From: Cladobotryum mycophilum
Lineage: Eukaryota; Ascomycota; Sordariomycetes; Hypocreales; Hypocreaceae
NCBI GenBank assembly: GCA_036429605.1
Contig: CM071589.1
Location: 2,418,001 to 2,482,000, forward strand
Length of the DNA: 64,000 bases
Direction of reading: 5' to 3'
Position 1 is the first letter of the stretch, and every line of letters starts with the position of its first letter. This document shows, one piece after another, positions 11,617 through 21,838 of this stretch. The notes below the pieces were generated by a model that was not told the DNA's origin, did not search any database, and worked only from the letters and a program-made list of their open reading frames with translations. The translations under genes and the position numbers were made by a program.

Positions 11617-12837
11617 CTAATCCAGCCATCTCCTCCCTTTTGGCCTTCTCCGTATCGGATCTGGCAGGGTTTTTTGGATTTTACAGAGCGCCTCCTCCGG
11701 ACTCCTCCGAACATCCCGTACGGGACTTCCTTCTGCTCGACGAGCAAGATATGCTCTCGGTGAGGGCGAACGGTAGTGGCGTCCACGGTGATTTAATAAA
11801 GAGGGTATTTGGGAAATTGCGGGTTTGTATTCAACATAACAAGTTGATTCATGGACTTGCCTGGGAGTTGGTGTATCAGAGTCGAGGGTATCATAGGTGT
11901 TGCTGAAAGTTTCATGGGTATCAAAGGTGCAGAAGTCGTCTTCGGGATATTGGGCTGCGGGAAATTCATCATCCTCCTCCTCCTCGCCATCCACACTATG
12001 TACAGATAGCTCCTTGGCGTCGACATCGTCAGCAGAATCATAGGAAGACCGCGTCTCCGTTGAATCGCAAACTGAAGTGACAGCCGTGTCGGAATCGTCA
12101 GACTGGGATGTTACGTCGTCATCGACGTGTACGAGGGGTCGCCGAACGAATCGCGCACCCAGGCGTCCCGACTCCGAGCCAGAGAATGACATGGATCGTG
12201 ACGGTGGGTTCGTCGATATAGTCGATGCGTAGGATTCTGGTGACTCAGCATGTGGGCCCTCAGACTCTGGGGATAAAGGTAGTTCGGTAGTATCGATAGA
12301 GCAAGGCTCATCCGTAATGACGGAACCGTGAGGATAGAAATCATCGTCTAAGAAAGGGGAAGAAGCATCATCGGCGCTGCTGGCCTTGGTGCTGATAGTA
12401 TGGATAGAGTCGGTTTCGGAGTATGATGATGTAGAGGAGGCAACGGAACCAGGTCCGTGGCGATCGAGGTACTCGTCTGGGAGATAACTCGCAAAGTATC
12501 TGACAATGGAGTCAAACGACTTTGTTCTAAAGAGTTGCACAGCGTGCTGCCACTGATCAGTTCCCATCAACTTCGGGTTGGCGATAATCTCAACAGCGAG
12601 CGATTCAAGGGACTCGTGGAGTTCTGTGATCCGCTGCCGCTGTCGGTCGGCCATGAAGCGATGAAACTCTTCGGTGGTGTCGGCTATGTGGGAAATCTCG
12701 TAGACGTCGTGGTGGAAAGCCTCGGGGTCTTGGAGGGTATAGGAAAAGGTGTTGTACCGGTCATGGAGAGTCGTGAAGAGATCATCTCTCTTCATGCCGA
12801 ACTTCCATGCCGGCCAGACCAGGTCTGGGTCGTCCAT
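11617..12837 (-). CDS. Conserved fungal protein of unknown function, acidic Ser-rich C-terminus
   Basis: An open frame of 406 codons from ATG at 12837. The first ~150 residues look globular (FGMKRDDLFTTLHDRYNTF, WQHAVQLFRTKSFDSIVRYF) and are rich in aromatic residues. Residues about 155-310 are low-complexity Ser/Asp/Glu-rich, followed by a basic tail ending RRPKGRRWLD. I recognise no enzyme motif, transmembrane segment or zinc finger. Upstream of the ATG the same frame stays open for about 20 codons (ILVFAYYPQNLIYD) without a Met until a TGA, while an overlapping frame from ATG at 12923 encodes MTLASYFEIPRIDA. The two read like consecutive parts of one N-terminus separated by a 2-nt TA excess; see findings. 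The annotated start is therefore a minimum. Confidence 0.75.
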   Translation of the reverse strand: MDDPDLVWPAWKFGMKRDDLFTTLHDRYNTFSYTLQDPEAFHHDVYEISHIADTTEEFHRFMADRQRQRITELHESLESLAVEIIANPKLMGTDQWQHAVQLFRTKSFDSIVRYFASYLPDEYLDRHGPGSVASSTSSYSETDSIHTISTKASSADDASSPFLDDDFYPHGSVITDEPCSIDTTELPLSPESEGPHAESPESYASTISTNPPSRSMSFSGSESGRLGARFVRRPLVHVDDDVTSQSDDSDTAVTSVCDSTETRSSYDSADDVDAKELSVHSVDGEEEEDDEFPAAQYPEDDFCTFDTHETFSNTYDTLDSDTPTPRQVHESTCYVEYKPAISQIPSLLNHRGRHYRSPSPRAYLARRAEGSPVRDVRRSPEEALCKIQKTLPDPIRRRPKGRRWLD

Positions 12838-15104
12838 GTCGTAAATGAGGTTTTGTGGGTAGTAGGCAAAGACAAGTATATCGCATCGATTCGAGGTATT
12901 TCAAAGTAGGAGGCCAGTGTCATTTGAACACGGCCCATTTAGAGCTTGGTACTGGTGATCATGGCCATGGCTACAATCACAGACGGATATCGGGCATTGA
13001 TGTCGTGTCTGTTAGTGAATCGTGTATCGTGCGTGAATCCGTTGAGTATATGTCGTCTTGTCTGTGATGGGGCCTACGGGAATACTGACAACAATAATGG
13101 AGCAGTCGCCACGGGGAGTATTGAATAGCAACATCCCTCCGCAAGTCCAAGCTGAGGGGGTGTCGCGGCCTGAGGCAGAAATGAGTCTATATTTTGATTG
13201 GCTACCGCATCGCGAAACCGGACACACGAGCCCCCATCCGTCGCATGTCGCCACTTTTCCATGCCAATGAAAATTCTTTGTGGCTGCCACGTAGCCAATC
13301 AGTGCACGACAGGTGGAGAGACAGGATCCAGCCGCAGTAATACACCAAGACACATTGGGCCTGGTCAGACATCCAAGCCCCTCAATAGATTGCAACAGTG
13401 ACCGCCATTGCCTGTAACATCGTCAGCCTGTTATTTAATCTCACCCACCTTTTTTGTCCATGTTGCGTGATGGAATGGACAACGAAGCCTCAAGAGGGCT
13501 AATGTGGCTGGTGCATGGAGCCCAACTTCTCCTCCAGGCAAGTACCGACTGGCCAGAGCTGGTGGCAAGTGACCTCATGTTGAGAGAGCCACACACGAGA
13601 CCATGGGTTGCCTGGGTCGTGATGGACTCGATGTTGTCACTCACGCGAGCAGACAAATTCCAGTGCCCACCAGGCAGCTGAGCAGTTCTATTTTTTCTTC
13701 AAATGGCCTGATCAGCCAGCCAGTCACAGGCACGACAAGGTCTGCGTTCACTGTTGGAGGAAGTCCTCCTTGCGTTGAAATCGGCGGTCATCCGCACCTC
13801 GACGGAGGAGCAATTGTTTCGCTCTCGCCGTGCTTTTGCTCAGTTCTTCAGTCTCTTTGATCAGTGGTCATTCTGTTGCACTGGACTCTATTTCATCATA
13901 CTTGACCCATACTGAGTCCTGCTGAGATGTCAGCATGTCTTCCTTTTCTATCATTTTTCATGGCAGCACAGCAGTCTTTTAGCAGCAATCACCATCATTA
14001 TTACGCTATGAGCATCACACACACAAAGCTTAGCAAGCAAAGGAATCAACAAGAATGAAACGTTCTCAAATGCGTATGCAGCAACAACAAAAAAGACGAC
14101 GATGACGATGACCAAAAATTCTATCAAGAAACAGCAAGTGCTGATAAAAAAGTGATGCTCACCTTGGAACTTGTTCGTTTCCTCTCATCAAAGTGCTGTG
14201 TTGTGTTTTGTTGTTTTGTGCCATGGCATGGACATGAACATGGACGGGGGTGGGAGGCCTGATATAGACAATGCCTACAACATGCTTCGCCTCACTCTCA
14301 TAGGCGCAGAACTGCAATAGCGTGGGCTTACTTGCTCCCCCAAGTCCTTGTCCTCATGCCTCCCCAAAATGTTTAAAAAGGTAGCTGTTTAGAGCTCAGG
14401 ACCCTCCCGCCTCCAATGATCGCTCTTCTTTTGATAGTGATAACGTGCCGGCGGTCCGCAAGGCACCCGCTGTCAACTGGTTGCCTTCTTTTGCGCAAAA
14501 AAGACTGTTGATGACTCTCTGGCCGTGGAGGCTGAGACTCCATCAGCAGGCCGCAACCTGGTCCTCCTGACACGGGCACCTACTATGTCCTTGCAGTAGC
14601 AGAGAACCATCTTGTTCCTGCATTTATTTTGGCATTTTAGCCAAGCGTTGGTTCTTTTTCTTCTCTTTTACATACATACATCTTCGTTTCGAACCAACCA
14701 AGGATATCTCAAGTTTTTTGTTGTTTGCTGTTGTTTGCTATCTGGTCTACACACTATCTGTCCTGTTGCTGTTACACGCTGTCATCCCCGCCGCTTAAGT
14801 ACCTGGCTTGTACCCTCATCCTGGCTCTGCTGGTTTCTGCCTGGCCGAGTCCTATTAGCACCAAATCCAAACACACACAGCCCTACCTTGAACTGACTGC
14901 ACTGTTACTCACCCACTCCAATACCCACCCACCATAGCTACCTTACCTTACAACCAACCAACCCATCACCCCTCCTCTCGTGCAAAGTCACTCGCTACCA
15001 GCATCTGTGAGTCCTTCACAGCCTGCTCTGTTGGCACTGCTTTCAAGACATATTTCATCCCCAACGCCACATGGGCCTTTGTTAAGGCACCATCAATCTT
15101 CCCT
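12838..15104. promoter_or_regulatory. Long divergent promoter/leader region
   Basis: A 2.27-kb interval lies between the start codons of the 406-aa gene (-) and the kinase (+). The 500 bp before the kinase start (about 14600-15100) are strongly pyrimidine-rich on the + strand with many ACCAACC/CTTAC stretches, typical of a long fungal 5' leader. Short open frames here show no recognisable protein. No RNA gene is seen. Confidence 0.45.
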
Positions 15105-16979
15105 ATGATTGAATCAAGGGTCGAGCCCTCTGAGATCTCGGAGGAGAGAACGGAGCCTTTTTCTCAGTCTGAGATTGATGCCCGACTGAACAGCGGCCTG
15201 GGCGTCGAGGAGCCAACCATCCCGACTGATGCAGAGGCCGTATCCTTGGATGTCTTGCGGGTCGAGGACCACCATCATAAGCAAGGTATCCGCATTCTCG
15301 TGAGGCCTCTCACAAAGCTGCCCAGCGCCCGTTCAGTAAGTCCCGGTAGCGACAACTGCCAGTGGTTGGCATTGCGCGCCGAAGTGGCCTCTTCCGACAA
15401 GCCCGAGCACAAGGTACTGGCTGTTACTCAGACTTCCAAGGACATCAAATTTTCAGTTAGGATTCCAGGCGCGACAGAAGACGAGTTGTCTCGGCCACCA
15501 CTGTGGTGTGAACTCTATTACGACCCCGCCAGTGATAAAGTCATCTTCCTAAATAGATCCGATGTGCCCCTCCTGCTTGGCAGAGTATCCTCAACGTCCG
15601 CAAGCCCTCCTCCTATCAATGAGAACCATGTCATCAACCCGGGATCTGCCAAGGCCTTGAAGCCAGGCACATGGAGAATTAAGGTTAGGGATCTTGCTGT
15701 ACTGGACTTTCGCATCCTTGAAAAACGGCCAATCACAATCTACCAGCCTCAACCGTCCATGGAAATATCCGAAGATTCCTCATTGTCATCCTTTGTTACG
15801 TCTGATCAAGTAAACACCAGCATGAAGAGGGGCCTCAGCCCTGACAATGAAGGTAACAAGCGGGTAAAACGACGAATATCGGACACTGGCGCGGACGATG
15901 GTGCGATAATGTTCCTTGGTCCCGCCGAGCCCCTCGTCTTCCCTTTACCCAACGCGAGGGAGGGCAAAGAGCTCTCCACCACGAATGGCCATGCACTTTT
16001 GGACGCCGAGCAGGGCGAAACGATTGCTGTCCCCGGCGTATGTGAGCTTGCCGAATATCAGGTGACCAAGCGAGAGCCAATCGCATCCACAGCCTTGTCC
16101 GCAGTGTACACTGCCACTCACTCAAGTGTACCCAACAACATTGTCACTGTCAAGGTGCTCAAGACCAGAGCTGCCAATCCCGATAACAAGCCCCTCGTTC
16201 ATGAACGGAATGTAATCCGCCAAGCCGATATGTGGTTGCGCGAGTGTCAAAGCCAGCAGGACCTTCAACACGAGTCGATTGTCCGCTACTATGGCGGAGA
16301 TGCACGCTTCCTCTCGCTCTACATGGAACACGTCGATGCCAAGGATCTTACAGCTTCGAGTCGATGGAGGAATAAGCTTAATGATGAATTTATGGGAAGC
16401 CGAGAGGATGCTATTCGAATTTTAAGAGACATTGCAAGCGCTCTAAACTATATCCACACACGCAAGTTAGTCCACAACGACATCAAGCCCGCCAATATTT
16501 TGTATTCGCCTGAACGAGGTGCTGTTCTCTGCGATTTTGGATTGACAACACCGGCGGCCAACTCACCAACAGGTGGAGGAACACCATACTATATCCCACC
16601 AGAATTTATCACACGAAAGAGCCGAGGCCCTGCGTCTGACGTGTGGGCGCTTGGAGTCACCATGCTCTACACCATGCGCAAGATTGCATTCCCAGATAGC
16701 CGCGCCCGTCGACAGCACCCTAAGCCACTATATTGGCAGATTGCAGGCGTCCACAATCCCAACACACCACATAAACAGTATGGAAATGGCCAGCCTGCGG
16801 TTAACCAGATGCGTGACTGGTTGACGGAGATCCACGAGGCCAGGGAGAAGTTGAACAGCAAAGATCGGTTAGAGCGTCTGGTCAAGGAGATGCTGACTCC
16901 ATCACCCAGTCAGCGTATCACCATGGCCAAAGTTTTACAAGAACTGTACCCAGACAAGGCCATTGCCGCCGTCCGATGA
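15105..16979 (+). CDS. Divergent Ser/Thr protein kinase with beta-rich N-terminal region
   Basis: A single exon of 624 codons. Residues about 85-210 form a beta-rich region (WCELYYDPASDKVIFLNRSD, KPGTWRIKVRDLAVLDF) that may be FHA-like; this is inference. A basic stretch NKRVKRRIS near 245 could be a nuclear signal. The kinase domain spans about 316-618. It keeps the ATP-binding Lys350 (VTVKVLK), catalytic Asp459 (VHNDIKPANIL), and DFG Asp477 (LCDFGL). Two motifs deviate: the glycine-rich loop is IASTALSAVY with no Gly, and HRD is HND. The APE motif is PPE, with SDVWALGVTMLY following. All three catalytic residues are present so activity is likely. The substrate and pathway are unknown. Confidence 0.85.
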   Translation: MIESRVEPSEISEERTEPFSQSEIDARLNSGLGVEEPTIPTDAEAVSLDVLRVEDHHHKQGIRILVRPLTKLPSARSVSPGSDNCQWLALRAEVASSDKPEHKVLAVTQTSKDIKFSVRIPGATEDELSRPPLWCELYYDPASDKVIFLNRSDVPLLLGRVSSTSASPPPINENHVINPGSAKALKPGTWRIKVRDLAVLDFRILEKRPITIYQPQPSMEISEDSSLSSFVTSDQVNTSMKRGLSPDNEGNKRVKRRISDTGADDGAIMFLGPAEPLVFPLPNAREGKELSTTNGHALLDAEQGETIAVPGVCELAEYQVTKREPIASTALSAVYTATHSSVPNNIVTVKVLKTRAANPDNKPLVHERNVIRQADMWLRECQSQQDLQHESIVRYYGGDARFLSLYMEHVDAKDLTASSRWRNKLNDEFMGSREDAIRILRDIASALNYIHTRKLVHNDIKPANILYSPERGAVLCDFGLTTPAANSPTGGGTPYYIPPEFITRKSRGPASDVWALGVTMLYTMRKIAFPDSRARRQHPKPLYWQIAGVHNPNTPHKQYGNGQPAVNQMRDWLTEIHEAREKLNSKDRLERLVKEMLTPSPSQRITMAKVLQELYPDKAIAAVR

Positions 16980-17527
16980 AGAGTTGGGAATACAGAACTG
17001 GATTCATTGTATACATAATTCAAGAGATTGATGTGTCATTTTTTGGAGTTTATTCGGAGTATATATTTATTATTTCTTTTGTTTGATGGGGGATCTATGA
17101 AGAGTTTGGGTGGATGGTTTGAATCACGTTACAACACACCATGATGGGATGAAGTACGTTATGATGGGAGGCAAGCATCATTATTCTTCGGGGAGGAGGC
17201 GCTTAATGGGTGCTGACTCGATCAGATGAGGAGCAGTTGGGTGGCGATTTCTTTTGTTTCAACTTTCAACTTTCAACTTTGTTTGTTACTTGTGATACCC
17301 GACACATTTGGGATTTTTTTCTTAGATGTATTATTATTATTTTTACCATATGCATAGCATTACTCATAGCATAGGCATCAGAAGATAGAGTACTTTGCTC
17401 CTTTTTTTCTTTTCTTTGTTCCCTTTTCTCTTGTGTATCATCAAGGTTCCCTCCTATACTCCCTTGGTTGGACATGAACCAGAGCGCTATTCCCCTATTC
17501 CCTCATTTCCTAGCTCCTGGTCTCGGT
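16980..17527. other. Convergent 3' regions of kinase and BIM1-like gene
   Basis: The interval holds AT-rich 3' sequence, a short tandem of TTTCAACT units near 17258-17280, and runs of T. No gene is visible. Confidence 0.45.
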
Positions 17528-18287
17528 TTAGATTCCGAGACCAAGAGCGAAAACAGTCGCGAGGCCAAGCATGGATGTCAAGGCAACCTTATCGGCACTG
17601 AGATATCCAGCACCGTTCTTCCCACCGTTTCCACTGCCGGAAGTGCTGTTCCCGCTGCCGCTGCCGCTGCTACCGTCCTTGCTGGAATCGGTTCCATTGC
17701 CGTTCTGCTGCTTAATCTCCTGCACAACAATACCGTCCGAACTGGTGCAGTTGTCCAGCGTCTTTGCGTCCTTTGAGAAGCGGATGTCGGCGCAGTTGTA
17801 CAGCGCGCTCCCGGAGGCTCCACTGGTGACGACCTGCAGAGAACCGAGGGTGCCGTCGGTGATGTTCAGGGGCACGGGGAGCTTGTCGATGCAGAAGGTG
17901 CCCTTGCCAGTGACGTTGAGGAACTCTGGGGTGAGGGAGACGTTGAAGTTTGTGGTGTTGTCGCCGAGGCCGAGGTTGATGTAGACGTAGGTCCAGGGGT
18001 GGTGGAGGTCGAGCTTGAGGGAGCCGCCGTCGAGGGGCCAGTCTGTGATGTTGCCCGTTTTGTAGGGGACGCCAGCGCCTGGAGAAAGAATTGTTAGCAA
18101 TTGATGTGACTGGGGAGATTGAGGTGAGGTGAGGTGAGGTGAGCGTACAGGGGTAGTCCCATTGAGAGTACTTGAGTTCGCCTTCTTCGGAGAGGGTGTC
18201 GAATCTCCATGGAGGGTAGATGAAGCCGAAGTGAGCGGTGACTACTTGGGCGGCAGCCAAGCCGAGGAGTGCAGACTTGAAGGCCAT
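17528..18287 (-). CDS. BIM1/X325 LPMO-like copper-binding GPI-anchored surface protein
   Basis: Exon 1 18287-18149, 70-nt intron 18079-18148, exon 2 18078-17528; 229 aa. Residues 1-18 are a signal peptide (MAFKSALLGLAAAQVVTA); cleavage would expose His19 as the mature N-terminus (HFGFIYPPWR). The Cys-containing WDYPC that follows and the beta-sandwich body match the X325/BIM1-like family, in which the amino-terminal His helps bind copper and the proteins act in copper acquisition rather than polysaccharide cleavage. Asn-linked sites (NIT, NTT, NVS, NVT) are frequent. A Ser/Gly/Asn-rich linker leads to a C-terminal hydrophobic tail (VALTSMLGLATVFALGLGI) typical of a GPI signal, so the protein should sit on the plasma membrane or wall. 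The intron starts with a CTCAC pentamer repeat directly after the donor. Confidence 0.88.
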
Positions 18288-19929
18288 GGCTGTGTGTGCG
18301 TGTGATGGGGTGTGGTGTGAGTGAAGATGTAACCTTGAGTGAGTTGATGAGAGGGAGGAATTGAACTTTTTATTTTGAATGAGAGGAGAGAGTCTGCAGC
18401 AATGGTGGAGAATGGAAAGAAACAAGAAAAACTTGCAGGAGGAGAGATGCAGTCCCTCAACTTATACTTGTAGTACCCGAAGGCGTGGTACAAAGGATCT
18501 GATTGTGAGAATGCATGCAGGGCAAACATGCAGTCAAGATAGAGCTACAGCTAAGCTTGATTTGAGCATAATACAAACGCCTCCTAGTAAGGACTAGGCA
18601 ACCTTGATATTGGAGCTAGCTTGGGGGAGCTGCGAGCAAGTAAATTCAGCCGTTTACCTTCTTTCTCTTCTTTTCTTTTTACCGTCCTTGATTGGGGAAT
18701 GTTGCCGGGGCCTTGGCATGGGATGGAGGTTGACGAGCTGTCTCCTCGGGGGTGGGGGGACAAGAGGCTCGGGGGGGATGGTGTGAATTCTCGGGTACGG
18801 GTGGCCGGCTTTGTAGATGGGATGGGGGACACGACGTATCTTTCTCACGTTCTTACGCAATCTCTTACTTTTTAAAATATCATTTCAACGAATACGGCTA
18901 TTGAAACAGTCCCCTTCAACACGTAGATCAATGTCTTGAAATATCAAATGTCAGAAAGTTTTCACTACCATTTATTAAAATGTACCACCCACCTAGTCCT
19001 TGGACTAGGGGAGATTCGCACATGGCATTATGACCACCACTACCAAAAAAACAAGTGGCGTCGTCGACTTTGACCGTCCCAGCCAACGACAACAGCCCAG
19101 ATAAAAACTTGCTCAAACGGCCTCATGCAGGGATTTTTTTCTTCTTGGGAAGGAACATCAGCCGTTCGGGCTTTATTGATTTTTTTTTTAAAAACGCCTT
19201 GAGAAAGTGGTTCTCTTTCATACGTATCATTATTTTACATGAGAGAGAGACTTGTCGAGTTACACATTGTTGCTCACTGACCCCGTCTTAATCTGGTAGT
19301 TGGCTGATACCTGATAAAGATGTAAGAAACACCAAGGTAGTAGGGTAGCTCAACCCGACAGGTCACAAGCCATCTATAAAGGCAAACCCCCCGAACATCA
19401 ACCACAATCATCATTCCTGCAGTTCATGCATTCAAAGCTTAAGCATCTACGCGTGCGCTCCATTCTGAATACAGGCCAAGACTTTTTCCCCCACTCCTTC
19501 ATTTGGGATAGGGATCGTTGTTGTGCTGGTGTTGTTGATCCTACTGCGGCGTCTTGAAGCTACCCTAGAAGCAAACCGTTGAGATAGATTTGCCGTTGCT
19601 AGCAAGGTAACATCTGCGAGATCCATCATTCTCGTGATTAGTATCGTAATTGCATCACCTCCTTTAACAACTTCACATATGAGATACACCAAAAATATAC
19701 GAGATTCATGTGGTTACGAATATCAGATTCAATAGCGCTGTTATCTAGTAAAACCGTTTGGTTCACCAACCGCTCCTCTCCCATATCACCTTCTCCCTCT
19801 CCCTCTCCCTCCATTCGTTAAAAGGCCCCTCGTTCCCCAACATCGCCGCCCATTCCCCCCGTGGCCACACTTCCCCCAAAATCACTCCCCGTTCCCCCAA
19901 CCCGCTCCCGAAACGAACCACCCCCCCCA
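18288..19929. other. Intergenic: promoter of the BIM1-like gene and downstream DNA
   Basis: This 1.6-kb gap has the upstream region of the BIM1-like gene on its left and the 3' end of the next minus-strand gene on its right. It contains simple T-rich runs near 19133-19190. None of the short frames shows recognisable protein. Confidence 0.4.
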
Positions 19930-21101
19930 TTATTCCTCCCTCGTTTCGATGGACTGCTTGACGTCCTCCTCAGGGAACCGGATCCCGAGCCCGGCCAGCC
20001 GCTGTACCTCCCGCTCGAGGGCCCTGGCGCGCTTTTCTGTCGCCTTGCTGAGCCTCTCCACGAAGGAGAGCAGTTTCCTGATGCCCTCGATGCCCTCGTC
20101 GTGATCGGCGAGCCGCCTGGTGATTTCCTTGATGGGGTTTTCGACCTTGGTAGCGGAGCTTGCTGCCTTCTTGGCTGGCGGGAGCGCCTTTGGTGCCGGT
20201 GAGGGTTCCTCGGTCTTGAGTGCCATATCTTCCTCCTTCTTGACCCTCTTGGCGGCGTTGGATTTTCGGGGCGCCTTGGAAGATGGCGCTGTCTTTTTGC
20301 CGGGAGCTGGCTTTGCGGCCGGTTTTGCATCGCCGTCGGCATCGTTGATGGTACGCTTCCGCTTCGCAGGGGCTTTTGGCTTCTCGCTAGGGTGTTGGGG
20401 TGTATCGAGGAGCTTGATTGCTGGTGAATCCTCCTCCGCCTCCTGCTTGATCACGGCACTCGTCTCCTTCTCCTTCTTCATCCTTGCTGCCTCCTTAGGG
20501 GGGCCGTTTCTTCTTCTTCTTCTTCTTCTTCTTCTTCTTCTTCTTCCTCCTTCGCCGCAGCCTCTTCCTTCACCTGCTTGTCCCCCTCGGGGCTCCGACT
20601 CGGGGAACCATCCCTATCCTCATCCGTGACCCTGTCGTCGCTCTTCGGCATCTTGTTCTTCTCCCCCATGGGCTCGGGAATCTCGGCCGTTCTGTTAGTC
20701 TTGTAGATCTCGTTGTAGGCAAAGGTGTTGAAGTTGGCGCTCGGGTACTTGTGTCGGATGATCTTGATGACCTTGTGGCTGGTGAACAGATTCTCCTTGA
20801 AGATGACGCGGAGAAGGACAACGTGCGCCCAGGTGACGTTCCTCTCCGTCAGACTCTTCACGATCTTGTGGCTGGTTACCTTCTTGCTAGTCGTGGGCCT
20901 CAGCGACGCTCTCTCCACGAGCCCCGGCCACGCGTCTCTCGACTCCTTATCCCAGGTCTGAAAGTGTTTTTCGTATACCGTCTTTAGGCGCAGGTAAAGC
21001 TGTCTCTCTGGGAGCGTGGTGAAGATGCAGGGAGGGTAAGGGGGGCCGGGCAGTGAGGTAGATCGCTTCTTGGGGTTAGACTTTGGTGTGCTTGCGCGCA
21101 T
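19930..21101 (-). CDS. Lysine/acid-rich nuclear-type protein with C-terminal coiled coil (frame break or intron)
   Basis: Two consecutive minus frames belong together. The first (21101-20478) has a folded-looking segment (ERQLYLRLKTVYEKHFQTW, VTWAHVVLLRVIFKENLF, IKIIRHKYPSANFN), then an acidic linker and a poly-Glu run, and stops soon after. The second (20481-19930) is Lys/Ala/Pro-rich with NLS-like PAKRKR and ends in a predicted coiled coil (IKEITRRLADHDEGIEGI, RALEREVQRLAGL). Two readings join them. One is an 83-nt intron 20491-20573 (CAG|GTGAAG to AAGGAG|GC), giving 362 aa. The other is a 1-nt deletion in the C6 run at about 20500-20505, since seven C would keep the frame. I do not recognise the family; a chromatin or nucleolar role is only suggested by composition. 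Confidence 0.6.
20510..20547. repeat. (TTC)n / (GAA)n trinucleotide tract
   Basis: About twelve TTC units on the + strand, read as a poly-Glu run in the minus-strand gene if not spliced out. It directly precedes the frame break of that gene, so slippage or length variation here is plausible. Confidence 0.85.
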
Positions 21102-21838
21102 AGCGAGACCACGGCGCCTTCATGTAGACGGTTACCAAGAAGAAGAGCGGTTATTGAGTGAGCATGAGGGGTGTGTGTGTGTGGTAGAGGTATCTCAAAG
21201 CCCTTACGTTGGCTTGTCGAGAGGGGCTTTGGAAGCGTGCAGATGAGATATCGAGGGTATGCAAGGGATTTATTCGTGCTTTGTATGAAGTTGGATGATA
21301 TTGGAGATGGAAAAGACTCGTGGAGGATGTGCTTAGGAATAGCGAAGGTGAAGGGAGGTGTGAAGATGGAAATGGAAAGAGATAAAGGTCTCGAGTTGAG
21401 CCGGTTTAAATAGGCGAGAGGAAGAATGAATGCTTGAGGCATCAAGGCAATAGCTGAAGAATGGCATCGATTTTTGAAGGCTGCAGCAGTTACAGAGGAA
21501 GATGGAAGGATAGGTGGTGCAGTACTTGGTGGATGCTAGGTAGGTAGGGAGCTTGCATGGAGAAGAACCTGCGAGCTGTAGCGGAGTCGTGCAGACAACT
21601 ACTACACCTACAGGTGAAGATTTACCAGAGATGGGACGGAATGATTTGTTTGGTGTCTTAGAGCTACTAGGTAGTAATCATTGAGAAGAATTGGATGGAA
21701 TGGTAGTGGTGAATGTATTATCCAAGGTAGGTATTCCGGTTCTCCAAGCTTCTCTCTATCTATATATCGACCAACACCGCCCTTGTAGGCACCAGTTCAT
21801 GCTCTCATTCATACTCTTATAATGTCCCTTCTACACGC
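21102..21838. other. Intergenic: promoter of the coiled-coil gene and 3' region of the Nudix gene
   Basis: The interval carries GCTAGGTAGGTAGGGA at 21535-21550 and AAGGTAGGTATTCC near 21724, both members of the GGTAGGTA motif family. No gene is visible. Confidence 0.4.

Noticed and set aside
17712..18425. 237-codon minus frame over the BIM1-like gene
   Set aside because: Its first part covers exon 1 but it runs through the intron and leaves the true frame; replaced by the spliced model.
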